From NCBI GenBank assembly GCA_900088475.1, contig FLMG01002721.1:1-64000 (forward strand): a stretch of 64,000 nucleotides of DNA. The letters run 5' to 3'. Of the stretch, positions 10,604 to 22,124 are shown one piece after another. The stretch's first letter is position 1. Each line of letters opens with the position of its first letter. This DNA comes from Hyphochytrium catenoides. Its lineage: Eukaryota > Sar > Hyphochytriomycetes > Hyphochytriales > Hyphochytriaceae. The notes beneath the pieces were generated by a model. That model was not told the origin of the DNA, searched no databases, and worked only from the letters and a program-made list of their open reading frames with translations. Position numbers and translations under genes: made by a program.

Positions 10604-12413
10604 TCATGCTGCTAAAGCAAGGAGACCGCCCGCCGCCTCGTTCAACGGGGAGAGCAGAGCAAGAGCCTTGTCGTCAGTCTCAGCACTGATGATGTGCTGG
10701 AGAGATTTATGCAGCGTGGCGAGAGGCTCCTTGATCTAAGACAATCACAGAAAAGGAGAGCGTCAACAACCTCGGTTCAGTCGTAAGTAGAGAAGCTTGC
10801 GCAGCCCAAAAGGAGGGAAGTAGAACCTTGGTGTGGACGCTTCGCTTTGACATCTTTGGTGCCTGGTCAAAGACGAGAAGCAGAAGGAAGACTGCAAAGA
10901 TTATCCTCCGCCGTCTTTCATCGGCAGTGGTGCCAAGCTGACTGGGAATAGCAGTCAACTGCTCTAACAGCGACTTCGAAGTAAACACTGAGCCATGGAG
11001 GACGGGCAAAACGTTAGGGAGACAGAGGGGAACTGGGTCCGCAAAAGTAAGAGGCAGAAGAGAAAGGAGACGGTAGAGGAGTAGAGAGAGAGAGAAGATG
11101 ACAGGCAGCAAGAGCAGAGGAGAGACAAAGAGACGAGAGATAGACCAAAAGATAGACTGGGAGACAACAGAGAGTGAAGAAAGGACACGTAGAAGAAAAG
11201 GGAGAGGAGGGATAATCATTGCTTGACAAGGATAGCACCTTTACCTGAAGAGAGTGAACAGAGCGAGCGCGGAGTAGCAGAGAGATCGGAGAGCGCCTGC
11301 GATAGGTCAAAATCTGCCATCAACGTGTCGACGAGGATGGCACCTAAGTCCAAACAGATAGAAGTTAGGCGACGGACTGTGAAAAGGAAAGCGGGGGAAG
11401 ATAACTCAGGCTCTCTCTCTCTCGCCAGCCATACCGAGTTCCTCCTTCTTGCCCTTGCTTCCTGTCTCCATCATGCCCTTTAGCAACCTCCGTAGCTGCT
11501 TTACAATGAAATCCGATGGAGCATTCCTGCCACAGAGTAGAATGAGGGAAGCCAATCAGGCCAAGAGGTGAGAGAATAATATCAGGAAAGAGCGTGGACG
11601 GAGTGTAGAGAGATAATCTGTTTATGTGGTCTAAGAGTGTGAGGGGCGGAGCAGGAGAGAAAGAGAGAGGAACGGAGGGAAGAAAGAAAGAGTAGAGAGA
11701 GGGACGAACTGTTCGAAAGCTAGGGAGCTGGGAGAGCCGGTAGCATTATGCAGAACTGAGGGAAAGGATATCATACCGGAGAGTCTCAAGGACTCTTTTT
11801 ACAAGGATGCCGACCTCTATCCGCTCTCCGGAAGAAGGAGAAGAGGACCACGACAAAGACAAGAATCGGCAGAAGAGTCCAGCAAGCAGCACTCCTTCTC
11901 TAACATTCTCCTCTAGCAGTAGTCCCACCCTGCCTGACGCTGTCAAGAGGTATAACCACGAGGAGACCTCGTCCATCTGCTGCCCTATCTCCCCACCAAT
12001 AGCTGCACTCTCACACGCAAGGCAGAGCTTTCAGACCAACGTGACAGAGAGCCAAAGGAGAGACGAAAGAGAAGGGTTAGGCTTTATTGAAAAGTGACTC
12101 CCATCGCCGCGGTTCCAAGCAGGAGAAGAAAACTTACCACTGACGACAGAAGTCGAAGCCCTAAATCTCTGTGACTCTGGAAAACCTCGTCATCTAGAAA
12201 GAGAATAAAAAGAGGGTCAAAGAAAGAAGTACCAGGGGTGAAAGACAAAGATTGGACAAGCAGTGTAGTGGGTAAGAAGGGCCATAAGAGGAAAGAGAGA
12301 GAACAAGAAAAGAGAGCACAAGGAAGAACAGCGAGAGGAAGAAACCACAGAAAGAGGCCCACCTAGAGAGAGGAAGAGAAAGAGAGATAGAGTAGGAGAA
12401 ATGGAAAGAGGAA

Positions 12414-12449
<36 letters not shown>

Positions 12450-15400
12450 GGAAACTATTGAGAACAAACAGAACCAAAACAGGCCAAATAGTCATTCAAG
12501 AGGCACATCATTTGGATAGAAAGTGATTGCAAGGAAAAATGCGTGTAGCGACCAAAGGACCGCGCTTACCTGGGTGGGTCAGCGCTGGGACGACATGCTT
12601 AGATGTCCACAGCACCAGCTGGTTGAGCCTCTGTGGAGTGACGTAGCCTTGACTAGAGACTTCTTCTTTACCAGCCTCGTGGATTGTTAGCTTCCCGTAG
12701 ACGTGCACGGCCAAGACAATCGTTTCCTCCTGGCTCAAATGATCGATTCTGCTGTCTGAGGCCAGAAGCTTCTCCGTTTTCCCAAGAATGCCTTCCAGAG
12801 CGCGGAAGACGAGTTGCAAGGTCCTCAACTGTGAGAGAAGCTTCTCTCTCGGCGCAGGCTGAAGAGTAAAAGTTAAAAGAACACATTGGCCTTACGCTGA
12901 GACCGCAAAAATGGCTAAGACAAGCTCTACTTTACCTCGTTCGCTAAGATGTAATCAAGGATTTTTAGCGCTGACAGGACGGAGATCTGCCCAGAAGTTT
13001 TCTCTTTGCTGGAAGTAGACAATGAACTTTCGCTCTCGAGAGCTTTTAGTGCAGTCTGGATGAGCGTTTCTGCTCTCCCCCACGCACAGAGGCAATGGAT
13101 AAGTGGTCCCGCCTCCTCATCTCGCCAGGTGGCGAGGGCTTTGACGTCTGAGGTAGTATTGATTAGACATGTTGGAGGCAGTGAGCGCGGAAGGAGGCTG
13201 TAGACAACTCTGGAGGAAGATCAAGGGGGAAGAGGCCGGTCGTACCACTACTGAGTCTTTGGCCGGCACTGTCGTCACTGGGAAGAAGTGAAAATATCAT
13301 CCGCAGTGAGGTCGTGATAGCTGGCTGGTCCTTGTATCTGGGTTGCCAGTAGTTTGACAAAAGATAGTGAGAAGACGACAGACAAAGTCTAGAAGGAGGG
13401 CAGCTATGATGGACCCAGACAGCAACAGCATTTGATGGAGATCTAATCTACTCGGTCCCCAGGCGGTGTCCGTACCGATCCAGAAGTGCTCTTATATCTT
13501 GAGGCCTTAATTCCTGATGGAGCAGGAGCAGCGCCGCCTTATGTTTGTCCTCTTTGAGCTTCTTGCTGACGCTCTCCAGCATCCCCCAAGCGATCTGTAC
13601 CGTCGCGGTTACCAGCGGGATATCCGACGCCCTCAGAGCTGGTGTTTCCTTCTCCTCACCCTTAGCGGAAGGATGGAAAGTATAGAAGTTTAGCTTTCGA
13701 CTGAGGGAGAGGCGTAAGGGGATCAAGGATAGAAAAGACCTGTGTGCGAGTGTGAAAGGTAGAGTAAATCTCCATCAAGAAGAGAGAAGGAAAAGCAAAG
13801 CCACGCAGACCGGAATGCACAGAGGCACAAGTACGTGTTACCTTGTCTGTGCTGTCCTCATCCTTCGCCTTTCGCTTCTTCCGGTTCTCGTTCACATTCA
13901 CCCCGTCGGGAGAATTCTCGTCATTGCTTCCCACAACTCGTCGCTTCCCTTTGCCTCCGTCTTCTGCAGTGACAAGAACACGGAGAAGAACCAGTGCAAA
14001 CTTGCAAACCGCTCCGACGCTGGCGTGCAAGTGAAGCGAGCTGTAGAAGGTGGAAGCGGCAGCCTGATTGCGGCGCACGAAGGCAAAAAATCGCCGGATC
14101 TGCTCTGAGTTTGTGACACCCTGCAAGCAAGAAACTCCCGCATCAGAACTCAGCACTACGGTTAGGACTCGGAAAGAAAGGATCAGCCGTTAGGACTCGG
14201 AAAGAAAGGATCAGCCGTAGTCGCGAGGCGCCAGCTTGCGTTCACATCTTACGTAAACGTAAGGTTAAGCGGGGCATTCTAGATAGTCGCAAAGCAATGT
14301 AATAAGAAGAAAGGCTAGACTAGAGACCTGTGGGAAATACGAGTTCAGGAACAGCTGCGTGAGGGCAGCCACCATAGGGCGGTTGTCTTTGTCCTGGACC
14401 AAGCGTCCCAAGAGATCATCCACCTACACCATCCGCGCATAGCACAACATCCAATTAGGGACAGATAGCAAGATGAAGAAGGCCATACAAGCTGCTTAAC
14501 GCTCCATTATCTGGCAGAGACTAGGCTGAGCAAACAGTAAAGCGCTCCGTGTGTCGCTTACCTCCACTATCTTATAAAAGGCAATTCCTCTGATCTTCTT
14601 AACTCTCAGCAGCAGTCGAACAAACGACAAGCGGACAGGTGCAGCTTGATCGTGAATAAGCGGTGAGAGAGAAGGAAGAAGAGTCTTCATCACTCCATGG
14701 GAAAGATGATTGTCCAGGATGAAGTCCAGTCCTTGAAACACTGGTGGTAAGCGAGTCAGAGAGAGAGGACAGCTTCTTAGAAGGCGGAAAGGATGGGTTT
14801 TTGGTCATCTAGGGTGCGGAATTTACCCGCTGTACGGACGGCAGGTGATGCCTTGTCATAGACGAGCTCGCCCGCCAACTGTGTGAGAAGGAACTTGATC
14901 ATCTGTTGCCAGTATGCCAGAATACATTAGCCAAGAGATCAGTCTAGTTTATCCAGGAACACAATCTACAGCCCTTTCGTGGAAAGAAGCACTCTGCCAC
15001 CTGCCACTGTGTCCGCTCTTTTCTATTTCTTACTCATTTCTCCTGGCTTTGCCTATATCTTCACCCACCTGCAAGGGAATCAACTCCCAGAAGAGCCCGA
15101 GCACCCTACTGATTCCCTGGACACCGACGACTCGAACGGAAGGGTCTGGATCTTGAATGAGGTCTCCCAGACAGTCAAATTGCTTCTGCAATAAGGCATC
15201 AGCCTCAGACACTGCAGCCCCCGGGCTTTGCAAAGGGAAGACGTCCACAAGAAGCGTCGCTGCTTGGCGGCGAACCTGCGTGCGTGCGGAAAAACAGGTG
15301 ACATAGCGAGTGGCAAATGGAGGAAAGGTAAGGTGATGCGGCCGCTTCAGTGACCCTCGTGTAGCTTACGATGGAGTTAGCCGCCTTCAAAGACCTCCAA

Positions 15401-17084
15401 AGAATGGGCTCATACAACCGTAGTAGCATCTCATCCACTCCTTTTAGCCGTTTATTCTCATGAAAAGCTGAACAAAGAGTACGAATGCGTAAGGATCTTC
15501 CGAGGGGCTGCACGAGAGGGGAGCGATTAGGGTTGCACATCTTGCCTTTCAGGAGGAGCTTCAGATTGTTGAAAATCTTAGCGGTCTTAGCATGAATCGC
15601 TCTGTTGATCACGTCTTGGATGCAATTGTACTCCAGTTTCAGTGTATACTGGCCATTCGAACCTCGCCATGCCTTCAGATAAAGGTCGCCATATGTGGCA
15701 AGGACTGACTTGCGCTGGAATGGAACCTGCCGTTGAGCAGAGTTAGAGGTCTTCCGAGTGGCAGCAAGAGAGAGATAGGAGGCAAGGCTAGAGTGCATTG
15801 AGCCTGAGAAGGAAGAAAGCTACGCCGCTTTTCCAGCCACGTAAGATACTGTCCAGGAATGAGGAAATCCTTAAGAGCAAGAGAGTTAAATAAGAGAGAC
15901 ACACAGGAGAAAAAAGACGGAGAGGATCAAGAGGAAGAGGAGAAAGAGAGACAGACAGACAGACAGAGATGAACAGGTAGACCACCGGTCATAGCAAAAG
16001 GAGGACTACCCATGGGAAGGGAAAGAAGGCTCAGACGACGTGCCTGGTTAAGCACAGTGGCATGAATCTCATCAATAAAGTCCGGATGTAGGCCAAAGAC
16101 AAACCCCAGAAATCTCCGGCCATCAGCTGCCCTCAGATAGTTCGGATGGAGAAAGCAGCGCAGTAGCAGGCCCTTAAGGCTTTGAATACTTTCGTCTTCA
16201 AAGTCAAGGAGAAGGAGGGTGTTTCTTATGGCATAGACTCTCTTAACATCCACTTCCCTGGAATCCTCCTCTAAGGACTTTACGATCAGAAATGGCAGGA
16301 GCTGAGTAACTAGCAGCTCAGCGCCAGGCCGCTCATCCACCCACCACTTCTCACAGATTCTAGAGGCACATGCGACAGAGGACGCTCTTAAGAGTTATAC
16401 GAGCAGAAGAGCTAATAAGATGGCCCAACCTGGCGATGATGCCTTGCAGCGAAGAGCCTTCTACACCTCGCAGCTGAAAGATGATGGAATGAAGGTTACA
16501 GGCAACCTCCAGCAACGGATCTGGTGCCACTCTGCTTTTACTTTGAATCCAGACTTGCATGAGCTGTCCCACAACCTAGTGGTGCATAATAGACCGGTGA
16601 TGGTGACATCTCTCAGGAGCATGTTTCAGGGTAGTTAAGACTGCCTTGCTTACCCTTAAGTACCCGAGCGCATTCGCAACTTGATCGCGTGCATGGAGAT
16701 GCGCATCAAGGTCTGGCTCTGCGTCGTCCTTCATCTGTAGGCACGCGAGGTAAGTCAGGCTTTCTAACTACTAAGAGGTTTTCCACCAGCAGAGATGGTT
16801 TCCACCAGCAGAGATGTTACCTCGACATCGTCTCCTTCTTCCTCCGGACTAGGGCGCTGTTGAAGGAGGAATGATTGCTGCTCAATAAGCGGCCGAACTT
16901 TGCCAGCTATGTTCTCCCAGATGGTCTCATGCCCCTTTGTAGGCGTAGCATCGATGTGCTCAGAAAGATCGAAAGAGTCATTTTTATCGTGATGCCTCCT
17001 GAGTAGCTTCTCTAGATTAGAACAGTCCTTCACATCATCATTACTGGCAGCCGCCAGGAGCTCGCTAGCTTTCTTCTTCGTCAT
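10604..17084 (-). CDS. NCAPG2: Condensin-II complex subunit G2 (HEAT-repeat CAP-G2)
   Basis: A many-exon gene encodes a HEAT-repeat protein. Landmarks follow human CAP-G2 in order. These are an N-terminal block ending HETIWENIAGKVRPLI (exon 17084-16821), CEKWWVDERPG with LLRCFLHPNYLRAADGRRFLGFVFG, and AYGD-type YLKAWRGSNG. Then come CIQDVINRAIH, a conserved RLYEPILWRSLKAANS, PDPSVRVVGVQGISRVLGLFW, LDFILDNHLSHGVMKTLLPSL, and PVRLSFVRLLLRVKKIRGIAFYKI. The last exon gives IKEPLATLHKSLQHIISAET and ends at the TGA whose last base is 10604. Condensin II is the nuclear SMC2/SMC4 complex that drives early chromosome compaction. The gene's presence implies that the whole condensin-II set exists in this genome. 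The start ATG at 17084 is the likely one but is not fully secured. Some internal exon borders are unresolved. Confidence 0.9.
12405..12450. repeat. (GA)n microsatellite in NCAPG2 intron
   Basis: An essentially perfect GA dinucleotide run on the plus strand appears as (CT)n in the NCAPG2 transcript. It sits between coding exons. Confidence 0.9.
14161..14216. repeat. Perfect 28-bp tandem duplication in NCAPG2 intron
   Basis: The unit beginning gttaggactcggaaagaaag occurs twice head to tail, 14161-14188 and 14189-14216, without a mismatch. It lies in a non-coding stretch between NCAPG2 exons. The perfect identity points to a recent duplication. Confidence 0.95.
16780..16818. repeat. Short tandem duplication at an NCAPG2 splice donor
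   Basis: A unit of about 19 bases (tttccaccagcagagatg plus one base) is repeated head to tail just inside the first NCAPG2 intron, beside the donor at the end of exon 17084-16821. Confidence 0.85.
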
Positions 17085-17786
17085 TCTCCGAAAGCAGTCT
17101 TATGGTTGCTCTGACACCGGCATTAAGGTCCTCAGTTGACTGGCGAGGAGAAAAAGTGAAGTGGCGCGCTGCCCCTGGTATCCGGACTTTAGGGAGGGAT
17201 AGCGTCTCGTTGCGAGGTGATGAAGCGCTCGGGACACGTCTAAGCTTGGCGATACCACAAAAAAGTCTGATAGGAGCGGGAGCGACAAGCACAAAGAGAG
17301 CTAACTCTGGAGTATGAAGCAGCAGTCTAGCAACCAGCGGCCTCGAAAGGCATCATCCGACAATCGAACTAGAACTGCGTAAGGCATCGACGGCCCTTGG
17401 CTCTCCTAGAATCTTACTCGTACTCGCTGCTCCCTCTACTCCTCCTCAACGTCATCAGGCTCGCACCTCCCATAGAAAGAACTCCTTCCTCGACTCACCG
17501 AGCTCATCCCAAGCACCCAGCTCCCAGCTTCAAGCTTCACACTTCACGCTCACAGTGCGTGCGCCCTAGTCCGCGCTGGGTCTCTCTCTGGTGATGAGTG
17601 GGAAAACCTGCAAAACTCGAAAATTCAAAATGAATCACTCATAAAGAATCACAATTTACTAGCTCTAGTTATCAAAGCTTATCTCTCACTCACGACGTGG
17701 GATCCACATAGGGCTTTCCCGCTGCCTTGTTATTATCAATGGGGTAAATAAGTGTTTGCGAGACAGAGCGAGCCAAAGGTGAGAAG
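17085..17786. promoter_or_regulatory. Intergenic region upstream of NCAPG2 and the small plus-strand gene
   Basis: About 700 bases separate divergent starts. No convincing reading frame is present. It probably contains the NCAPG2 promoter. Confidence 0.45.
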
Positions 17787-18180
17787 ATGATGAGCAAGTA
17801 TCTGGTTTTTATCCAAGACAGAGTCCCTAAAGAGATATTGCAGGACTGCAGGAAGAGTGTTTCAGATCCAGAACAGAGAAGGCGGGCAATAATAAGCGAT
17901 GGGGAATCTGCGACAATGAACCTTGGGGACGTGCTGCACTACTCCGTCTGTCTCACATCTCACGAGTCTCCTTCTCCACGCTGCGCGCTGGCCGCATCTT
18001 CATCAGCCGGCGTCGTGCATCTCAATATTATTGACAGCTGGGATCATTGGAATAGAACTCTTGTCGGCATTCTTTCAAGCTGGGGCTGATAGCTTCGCTC
18101 CACTTCTGCTGGACTTACCAGTAAGCAGGCCCATTAGCTCTGCCGAGACCCAAGAGTGCACAGTTCCTTCCGCTCCGTAG
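17787..18180 (+). CDS. Small hypothetical protein with one hydrophobic segment
   Basis: A possible two-exon gene: 17787-17949 and 18038-18180 join in phase to about 101 aa ending in TAG. The first exon reads MSKYLVFIQDRVPKEILQDC and is rich in charged residues. The second has a hydrophobic run, GIIGIELLSAFFQAG, that could span a membrane once. The size and layout (basic head, single late hydrophobic helix) are reminiscent of small mitochondrial inner-membrane subunits such as ATP synthase g, but I cannot demonstrate homology. The donor (T|gtctcac) is weak, so the structure may be wrong. The stop is only 65 bases upstream of the VMP1 start, leaving little room for a VMP1 promoter. Confidence 0.35.
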
Positions 18181-18245
18181 AGTCTACCTTTTAGTGGACA
18201 AGTTAGCTTAGTTATAGTTGGTCTAGTTTGCTCTATAGACGAATA

Positions 18246-19719
18246 ATGGCTCAACAAGCCAAGAGAAAGTCCAAGTCCCCAACGAGGTCACCTGGCAAGA
18301 CCTCAGGTCCCTCAATTGAGGCACTTGAAAAGCAGTTGGAAGTTCTTACAGCGAAGAAGAAGCAGGCAAAGAGCTCCGTCTCTCTGTTTCGCGGCCCACA
18401 TCTAGTCCTGTACCACTTTGTCCACGTGTTCCTAAGCTTCCTCAGGAAATCAGTGTAAGTATTCAGTCCCGTAAGAATCGAAGCCAGTAGTTTTCTAACA
18501 GCATTATGCTTCAGCCTCTATGTCATCCAGCACCCGCTCACTGTCTTCGTGGTGGTTCCGGCGGCCGTTCTATGGGTCACACTGAGTCATATGCCAGGGA
18601 GTCATCACGTGTGGATGGACGAAATTCGCACTCAAGCAGAGTTTCTGGTGTGGTGGGTTGGACTTGGCGTCCTCTCCTCCGTAGGCCTAGGGACAGGAAT
18701 GCACTCTGGCATCCTCTTCCTCTTTCCTCATATCTTCAAAGTGGTGCAAGCGACAGAAGAATGCAGAACCACGGACTTTGACTCCCGCGGTGATATGTGG
18801 TTTGCTCCACATCCGTTCACTTGCCCAAACCACGGTGCAGATGGCACCGACACTTTCTCCCATATCTTCATGAAGATATTTCCAGCTTGTTTCTGGTGGG
18901 GTTTAGGGACTGCGGTTGGCGAGATCCCGCCCTATGCTCTATCTCGTGCGGGTAGGTGACGAGACTTGTACGTAACGAGGTGTAGGTGTGNNNNNNNNNN
19001 NNNNNNCATGGCCCAATATGGCCTTTGACCTCTGCGGTAGGTGACACTTTGGCTTGTAAGGAGAGGATATACACAGACCCGTTAGCCGTCACTGAGACAA
19101 TTCCGGTTGAGTCTTAATTCTTTATTTCATGCTTACAGGCATCTGCTGCGGCCACTTCCTGATGCCTTTCTGGACATTCTTCGGCGCCACGGTTATAGGA
19201 AAGGCGGTAATCAAGGTCAATATGCAGGCTGGTATGTTTGAGCCATCAAGCTTGGATCATAAACAGTACTTGTGGGCCTGACCTTTGTTCCTTTCCCTCG
19301 CCTCTAGCCTTCTTCATCGCGCTATTTAGTGATGTATACTTGAAGAAACTGGTCCACTTCGTAGAGAAGTACAGTCCCGAGCACTTGGGGTTAGATGAGC
19401 AACTTGAGGAGTTCCTTGTAGAAACAAGAAAGAAGTTCCATGATAGCAGGGATTCCCACGCGTCAGGAGATGAAGCGAAGTCAATCTTCTCCAAGGCAGG
19501 GAGTTTGGTCATGGTTGCGCTGATCGGGTGGTAAGGTTCTTCTTCTTGTGAGGAGTTAGGTTGGCCAATCTAATATGATCCTTGCCTAGGTTCGCTCTCT
19601 CCTGCGTCGAGCAGTTCGCCCAACAGCATGCTTGTCGCGAGATTGATGCAGAGATTGAGCCTGTGAAGGCTCAACTGAACAAGCTCCGGACAGGTGACGA
19701 GAAGAAGAAGGATAAGTGA
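18246..19719 (+). CDS. VMP1: VMP1-type ER scramblase/autophagy protein, interrupted by an assembly gap
   Basis: Exons join in phase from the ATG at 18246 to a TGA ending at 19719. A basic coiled N-terminus leads into a membrane segment ([18 protein letters not shown]) and a conserved stretch with [28 protein letters not shown]. The '[20 protein letters not shown]' block is the VTT/DedA-type signature of VMP1. Later exons give [36 protein letters not shown], and a charged tail. VMP1 is an ER phospholipid scramblase needed for autophagosome formation and ER-contact release. The N run at 18991-19006 falls where roughly 50-60 residues of the VTT domain should be. The 16 Ns therefore must stand in for a larger missing piece, and the gene is incomplete here for technical reasons rather than as a pseudogene. 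Confidence 0.93.
18991..19006. other. Assembly gap (N run) within VMP1
   Basis: Sixteen Ns lie between the exon ending ...PPYALSRA and the exon piece reading WPNMAFDLC. The expected middle of the domain is absent, so the true gap is longer than drawn. Confidence 0.9.
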
Positions 19720-20971
19720 GAGTATGGCCTAGTAGACTATTGTGAGGTTAGCGTCGTATGCGGATAGTCACAATAGGCGTTGCATGGTCTGACGGAGCTC
19801 AACCGCTAAGGAATTTGGACGGAAATGAGTCGTTATAGCAACCTTAATAAGGCCAGGCAGATGGAGGCTGTCATCTGCAGGATACTTTGTCTCAGAACTC
19901 CTACTCTACGCATATCTGCTATTTGTTCGTTGTGTGAATGGCTGGGTGTGCTCTTTGTCAGTTTCCACTCTGGCTCTTTACTATAAGAGAAATATGCAAG
20001 CTAATACTTTCTGAACTACCTGTCTCGAATGAGATGCGAGTCCTGCGGTTCTCAACGATCTAGGTTGAAGCCTCTTGCATCCCATGCTATAAGGACCGTT
20101 ACTGTGTGTCAATGGCGACATATCAAGCTGCTGCGGCTCGTTTTTTGACAAAGTTCGCTTTCTGTATCGAGGAAATCTGCACTGATGTGAGGTACTTGAA
20201 ACAGTTCCACGACTAGCTACAGGGTGCACTGTGAACTCTATAGTCTCTGATTGTCCTCCAGGAAGCTGGCTCCCCAGACACTGCTATAGCACCTATTGCT
20301 CTCTGAGCTTTGGCAATAACCCAAGAACCTCCTTTTATAACAGTGGGCTTACACTTCCCAGATCAATGATTCTACTCTTACCAACCCCGCCAGAGCCCCC
20401 AGATCTCGAATCTGTTCCCTCTTCTTCTGCCTACCTCAAATCATTGCGCTTTCTAGCTCTCTTCTTCTTTTGTCGCTTGTTGACCCAATGAACATAACTC
20501 CCTAGAGCCTATTGTTATCTGTCAAGAGTCAAGAGACATTCTCATCGAGATCTGGTAGTTCTAGAGTGTGCCCACAGTGTCTGGAAGTTGATGGGATGAT
20601 GTGAGAAGCAGAGCGGGGCTTATTATCAGTTATCTGTCGTAGCACTGGAATATGAATCACTAGCTGATAATCAGAGGCATGATTTACTCCAGGGGGATTG
20701 CTGAAGGGTAGCTCCATGCCTCTCCTAACATTATGACTTGGAGTTCCCCTCTCCTAATCTTATGACTGGTTATTAGGGGACACAGACAAAGAGCGAGAAG
20801 AGAAAGAGAAAAGCTCTGCATTGCTGGAACTATTGGGGCAGAAAAGTCAATAGCTGAAGATTATCGGCAAAGTGATGTTGACTGTGCGTTAGCTAGACGG
20901 TCACAGGGGTTTCGACGGGCAGGGAGAGAGGAAACGAGTAATTACTGGGGTGCCCAGAGACAGCAGACAGC
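19720..20971. other. 1.25-kb intergenic stretch between VMP1 and NDUFA12
   Basis: No gene I can support. On the minus strand a short basic frame ends in a lysine/arginine-rich tail (WVNKRQKKKRARKRN near 20490-20435), but it has no clear start or homology. The region presumably includes the NDUFA12 promoter and the VMP1 3' UTR. Confidence 0.5.
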
Positions 20972-21846
20972 ATGTTGGCCAGATCTATGTATTCCAAGGT
21001 TGGCCGAGGGGTCCTTCGACCTTCCAGAGTAAGTGATCGCGTTCAAGGATCCACTGGGTTGACCTAGGTCAGATGCTGATCTTCATGAACTTGTTTCAGG
21101 TTCTTGCGACTCCTCACGCGCTTCAAGAGCGTCAGTTTATCTCGGTCGTAGAAAAATATTCTCGTGCTGTCAAGGAGTTTGGAGTGAAAGGTACCTTGTG
21201 GAAGCTTTATTTCCTTGGTGATGTTAAGTTTGGCAAACTAGTGGGAGAGGATCGGTACGGTACGAAGTACTACGAAGACCTTTCAGAGCCTTATGGTACG
21301 TTACGCGTCAGTGTCGTTAGGTTTTGACATGCGGAGCATCTGATCGGAATCATGTTAGGCCAACATCGATGGGCGGAACCAAAATTTGCTTTTGAGGACT
21401 GGGATCCCTCCATGATTCCTCCTGAATGGCATGTCTGGGTCCACCACATGAGGGATGAGGTTCCTAGCGATCAAAAGGTACGTGATCTAATCAGTGTTCT
21501 GGGCTAACATCCACACAGTATCACTCTAACCACGGTTATATTACCTAAACTCTAGCCTGGATACTATGAGAATCGCCCCATAGTTAACTTCAGTGATGCG
21601 CCGTACAATAATAACCTGGGGCTTATGCAAAACGAGTACAAGCCCAATCTTACCACTCACCGATCCAGAGGCTACGGTGTCGGCAGCCTAAAGACCAAGT
21701 GGGGTGAGTCTGACAAGGAGTATCTGCAGCCCAACCACCCCCTGCGAAGGAGAAAGAGAGTCCACGATAATGTCAAGCATTGGAAGCCAAATGGCCAGAG
21801 TGACACCACACCAGATGAACCGCTGCGTGACCTCGAAAAGCTCTAG
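20972..21846 (+). CDS. NDUFA12: NADH dehydrogenase (complex I) accessory subunit NDUFA12/B17.2
   Basis: Four exons (20972-21028, 21100-21295, 21359-21477 and 21556-21846) give 220 aa. The first exon encodes a basic, serine-containing head (MLARSMYSKVGRGVLRPSR) suited to mitochondrial import. The core is unmistakable: LVGEDRYGTKYYEDL, then QHRWAEP, then WDPSMIPPEWHVWVHHMRDEVPSD, matching the family's G.D..GN.YYE......RW......D...VPPEWH.WLH...D..P. NDUFA12 sits on the matrix arm of complex I. The protein is longer than the animal form (about 145 aa), mainly through a C-terminal tail rich in basic and polar residues (GYGVGSLKTKWGESD...). Confidence 0.95.
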
Positions 21847-22124
21847 TTCCCTAATACTCGCCACAAAGAACAACCTTCTCCGCAACCGACAGATGACAGC
21901 GTGCGGGCCACTGTGGTGGGTGCCGCTCGACTAACGTTGCTTTAAAGCCACGAACGCGGTGGTCTGGTATAGACCGAGAAGGCTTGGTGGGAGATACGGA
22001 GGGAGAAAGACACGTAGTGGCGTTACAAGTTCAGTTAGGTGACAGCAGCAGCATTGCTGCCGCACGACATGACACATTTAATGATACGAAGGGTCTATAA
22101 GTACATGTGGGTGAAAACAAAACT

